Assembly (NCBI RefSeq): GCF_040436345.1
Contig: NC_133216.1
Span: 4,173,533 to 4,237,532 of the forward strand
Origin: Pagrus major
Lineage: Eukaryota > Chordata > Actinopteri > Spariformes > Sparidae
Direction: 5' to 3'
Length of the DNA: 64,000 nt
The number at the start of each line of letters is the position of its first letter. The first letter of the stretch is position 1. The notes beneath the pieces were generated by a model. The model worked only from the letters and a program-made list of their open reading frames with translations, was not told the origin of the DNA and did not search any database. The position numbers were made by a program, and so were the translations under genes. Of this stretch, positions 60,600-64,000 are shown piece by piece.

Positions 60600-63500
60600 C
60601 AACAGAATTTCAAGCTCACTCAGTGTTTCGTACTAAAATGCTCCTTTCAGAACAAGTTTTTGCTTTAACTTATCGTTTTTAAATAGATATTTATCACACA
60701 GTGTAATGGATATAAAATAATGACACTGTTAAAGTTTAGATTGGTTCCCTAAAACACTGCTTTCGCCAGGCATTTTCTTTTTTTTTTGCCATCAGGCGCG
60801 AAAAGTCCCAGAAAATGAAGTCTGACTGGCAGCCAGCCATTTCCATCTGCTTTCAAGTCTCCACAATAAACTAAATGAATGAATAGACTCGTGTTTTGTT
60901 CTGTGTTGTTGGTAGTTGTTACTCTAAGGACAGGTTCTCTCTGCAACAGCGGCGCCAGCACTAATACTTGGAAACGCTGCGGGGAGGAAGTCGTCTGTTT
61001 CCACTTTAAACTTGCATTAATTAGATTTTATCTGGCCTCTTAGGATCAGTGTGTAAACACAAAATTGGCATATTATTATCATATGAAGTTAATATGGTGA
61101 CCAGGGCAGCATTAGCATTCATGTGTAACTGTGCTTGTTTCCAACTGATGAGTCAAAGTCTAATATTCACCTTCCATTAAGATCTGTTTCGGTCTCCGCC
61201 AACTATTTTGCTGCCAGATGTTTATTTCTTAACCAGCTCGTAGCTCATTTTATCTGTTTGCCGAAGGCTTCTCACTGAAAACAGCTGCCCGCCGCAGCTC
61301 TGATGATTAGCAGACTGTAAAACTAAAATGATGAGCTCAAAGATGCTAAACTGTTGTTGAGCTGTGAGGAACTACTGAGTCAGGTGATAATTCTCTGTAG
61401 GGTTGTCATTGAGACGGAGCCTCTCCACATTACATGCAGTCAATGTATCCGTTGTCACTATCATTACGGTCTGAGGGAACGGCCTGTCGATCCTCTGTAC
61501 GTCCTGTACATATCGCAGAATTGACAATAAAGTTGACTTTGACTTGAAATGTTGATGAGAGCAGCTCTAAGCAGAAGCTGCCATCCAGATGTTTCTTACC
61601 TGCAGTGCCACGAGCTCCATTTTCTTTCCTGAAAACATTAAAGAAGCAGAAACAGAAATAGAAAAGAAATAAGAGGCAGAGAGAACATGTAGATAAACTG
61701 TGTTTTATGTTTTATAAATTAAAAAAGACGACAGAGAAGAAGGAAGCAGAACTTATTTGCGTTCTGGTTTTGCCTCCACCCACGGTCGACACACACCAGT
61801 TAGACACATGAAGCACTGCGTAGGCTTCCCTTTGTACCGTAGAAAATGTATTTATTAAAGCATAGGCTCCAGAACAAAAACAAACCAAGAACAAAAGCTG
61901 CAAGATTGCAGAACATATTCTGTACCATAAAATTGATAAAGAAATCACTGTACACGCTACAGTGCTTTTTAAAATCACAGCTTTTGCAATGCAGTTAATA
62001 GAACTGATGGTCTATATATTGTTTTTTTTTTTTTTTTTTACACATAATGAACATTCAATAAATCTCATATGACTTCTTTTGGGGACATCTAGGAGTTAAG
62101 ACTAATGTCAAATAACTGTGTATCTGTAGGTTTGAGTTAGAAACGTTATCACAGCAGAACAAACAGCAGACAAACAGTACAATCATGGTTCAGTATTTAG
62201 CTCAGCTGACTGGTGTTCGATCGGAGAGGAATGATGATGATGAGCAATTTAAAATAAATTAATATTAAGATTCAAAGATTCTGTGGGAGTAGAGATGTCT
62301 AACATAACACTACACATGTAGATACTCTAATATCTGTGTATGACAAGTGTGTGTTTCACTTCTGAGCTCATTAGAGATTAAAGACAGGACGGAGTTTAGA
62401 TTCTGTTTTCAACAAACCATCTTAAGATCACTTCTGGCTCCACGACAAACTTACATTTCACTTAATTTCACTTTTTTGTTTGTAGACACACAGTCAGAAT
62501 GTTAAAATACTACAATTCAAGCCGTCTTCTTTACTACAAATTATTATTTTCCTGCCAAAAATATTCATTTTAAATTTAAAATTTCATTCCGTTACAAATG
62601 TTATATTTCTTTTAAAATCCAATATTTTATCAAACTCTCAGAGAATCAGTGTTTAAATTTCATAAAAATATATTACATTATAAAACAACTTCCTTTCAGT
62701 TTGTCATATGACGACTCAGATAGTCTTTATTGCACTTGAAGGGTTTTTATTCCAAACTGCATCATCTGGTAATTTCTGCTGGTGCTAAATATGTTTCATG
62801 TCTTTTCCAAAAAGGGAAACAAAATGGAGAAGATCTCATGACTGATTTAAAGTGAAGCCTACCAAAGGAAATCTCTTTTTTATTTAATACTTCTTATGTG
62901 CCGTCTAAAAAGATGCATTTTGAGAGAAGAATCAAATTTTGAATTATGTTTCCAGTCTCTCCTTAAAAAGACCTGCAGGGTTTCATTTACAAACAGAGGC
63001 ACACACACTTCCTGACAGCAACACATCAGATTTAAGGAGATATCTTCATATACGAGCAGATAACGTCATCAGCATTTAGTTTTCACTGAGCTGTTTTGAC
63101 TCCATTTTGGAGGCAGAAACCCTTCAAGCGAACCTCCCTTCGTATTTCTGTGGGTTCAGTTAGACAGCGTTGCTCAGCATGTGAATTGCCAAGGATTAAG
63201 TAATTGTGTATCTTTTTCGATTCAAAACATCTGCTGTTTACGCTGCAGGAGCTCCGACGCTCTCATACTGGAAGTGAGGCTGCAGAGGACGAGGTGACGG
63301 AGTAATCGAGAGAGATGCTGAAGCACAGAGTGGGGAGAGCTGGTGGGCGCTGTTTGGTTGATTGCTGTGGATGCTGTGTTGGTCAGGAAGCACAGATCTG
63401 CAGAAATGTAACTTTTTCTTACATACACTTTGTCTTTCTGAGATTTGGTGTGTGTTTTCTTTAATCACACAGTAAAGACACGACGACTTCATCACCTCAG

Positions 63501-64000
63501 CTGTGACGACAGAGTTTCAACAGGCGGGAGATTCGTTCTCTGTCTGCTAACGAGACAAAGATAAACATGTTTTGGTGTCATTTAGTTGATTTTTTGCAGT
63601 GTAAAACCTCAGAGTGCTGCTGTAGGGCTCTGTATAGTCTATAGAGCTGCTATACAAAGTGGTACTATGAGCTGGGGCTAGCTGATTAGCATGCTAACCT
63701 CAGACATCTCCGCAACAGTTTTAAACTACAATTCTGGCCATTTCGACACAGCAGCTGTTTAAAATGTGACAGAAGTTGTTCCTGGTTTAAATCTTAAAAT
63801 TTCTGGACTTAAATTATTAAATAATTATTGGATTATTTACATTTGAAAGCATCCTACATTCAAAATGTGTCAATCAGCATCACTTCTTTCTGATGCATAC
63901 GTAGAGCACACTGGAGCTTTAAACGTATCACTATGTTTGACATATATGATTAACTGCCTCCTAATGAATTAGCTTTTAAAGATCATGATGTTGCTATTGC
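60600..64000. other. Intergenic: no gene seen
   Basis: AT-rich, especially 61980-62900. A poly-T run is at 62020-62039, and 63630-63720 has GCTAGCTGATTAGCATGCTAAC repeat-like words. The region could be the UTR or intron of a gene beyond the window edge, but no exon is visible. Confidence 0.4.
61490..61552 (+). repeat. LINE-type 3' tail
   Basis: TGTACATATCGCAGAATTGAC followed by AATAAAGTTGACTTTGACTTG recalls the 3' end of a fish non-LTR element ending in (TTGACTT)n-like units. Confidence 0.4.

Overview
The window looks like teleost fish nuclear DNA, probably from a percomorph. The evidence is three intron-containing vertebrate genes with GT-AG splice sites, very many pure (CA)n/(GT)n, (CT)n and (CTAT)n microsatellites, and several interspersed repeats of fish type (foldback and hAT-like MITEs, decayed L2/CR1-clade LINE pieces). 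The species cannot be named from the sequence alone.

Layout. Bases 1-22,300 hold no gene I can support: microsatellites, MITEs and unclassified intergenic DNA. foxa3 lies on the minus strand (CDS 22,797-25,577, two coding exons, 466 aa), with a candidate TATA box and candidate upstream regulatory DNA to about 27.1 kb. Bases 27.6-33.1 kb are intergenic with hAT-like MITEs. An IRF2BP-family gene, called irf2bp1 by synteny, is on the minus strand (33,219-34,869, two coding exons, 440 aa). Head-to-head with it, about 540 bp away start to start, is polr1g on the plus strand (35,409-38,123, three coding exons, 343 aa), which encodes the PAF49/CD3EAP subunit of RNA polymerase I. From about 38.9 kb to the end there is no supportable protein gene. 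That stretch has two more copies of a foldback MITE, a terminal-inverted-repeat element, remnants of LINE ORF1 and LINE reverse transcriptase, a dense microsatellite cluster at 46.6-48.1 kb, and two RFX X-box-like sites.

How the genes relate. foxa3 encodes a forkhead pioneer transcription factor of endoderm and liver. irf2bp1 encodes a zinc-finger/RING transcriptional corepressor. polr1g encodes a Pol I subunit needed for rRNA synthesis. They do not share a pathway. From general knowledge, their human orthologues all lie in 19q13.3, so this is best read as conserved microsynteny. irf2bp1 and polr1g probably share a bidirectional promoter.

Limits. UTR ends, poly(A) sites, promoters and enhancers are inferred by eye. 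Repeat families were recognised from memory and by comparing copies within the window. The two largest repeat findings are (1) a family of long imperfect palindromic elements in three near-full copies and (2) a TIR element shared between about 13 kb and about 54 kb.
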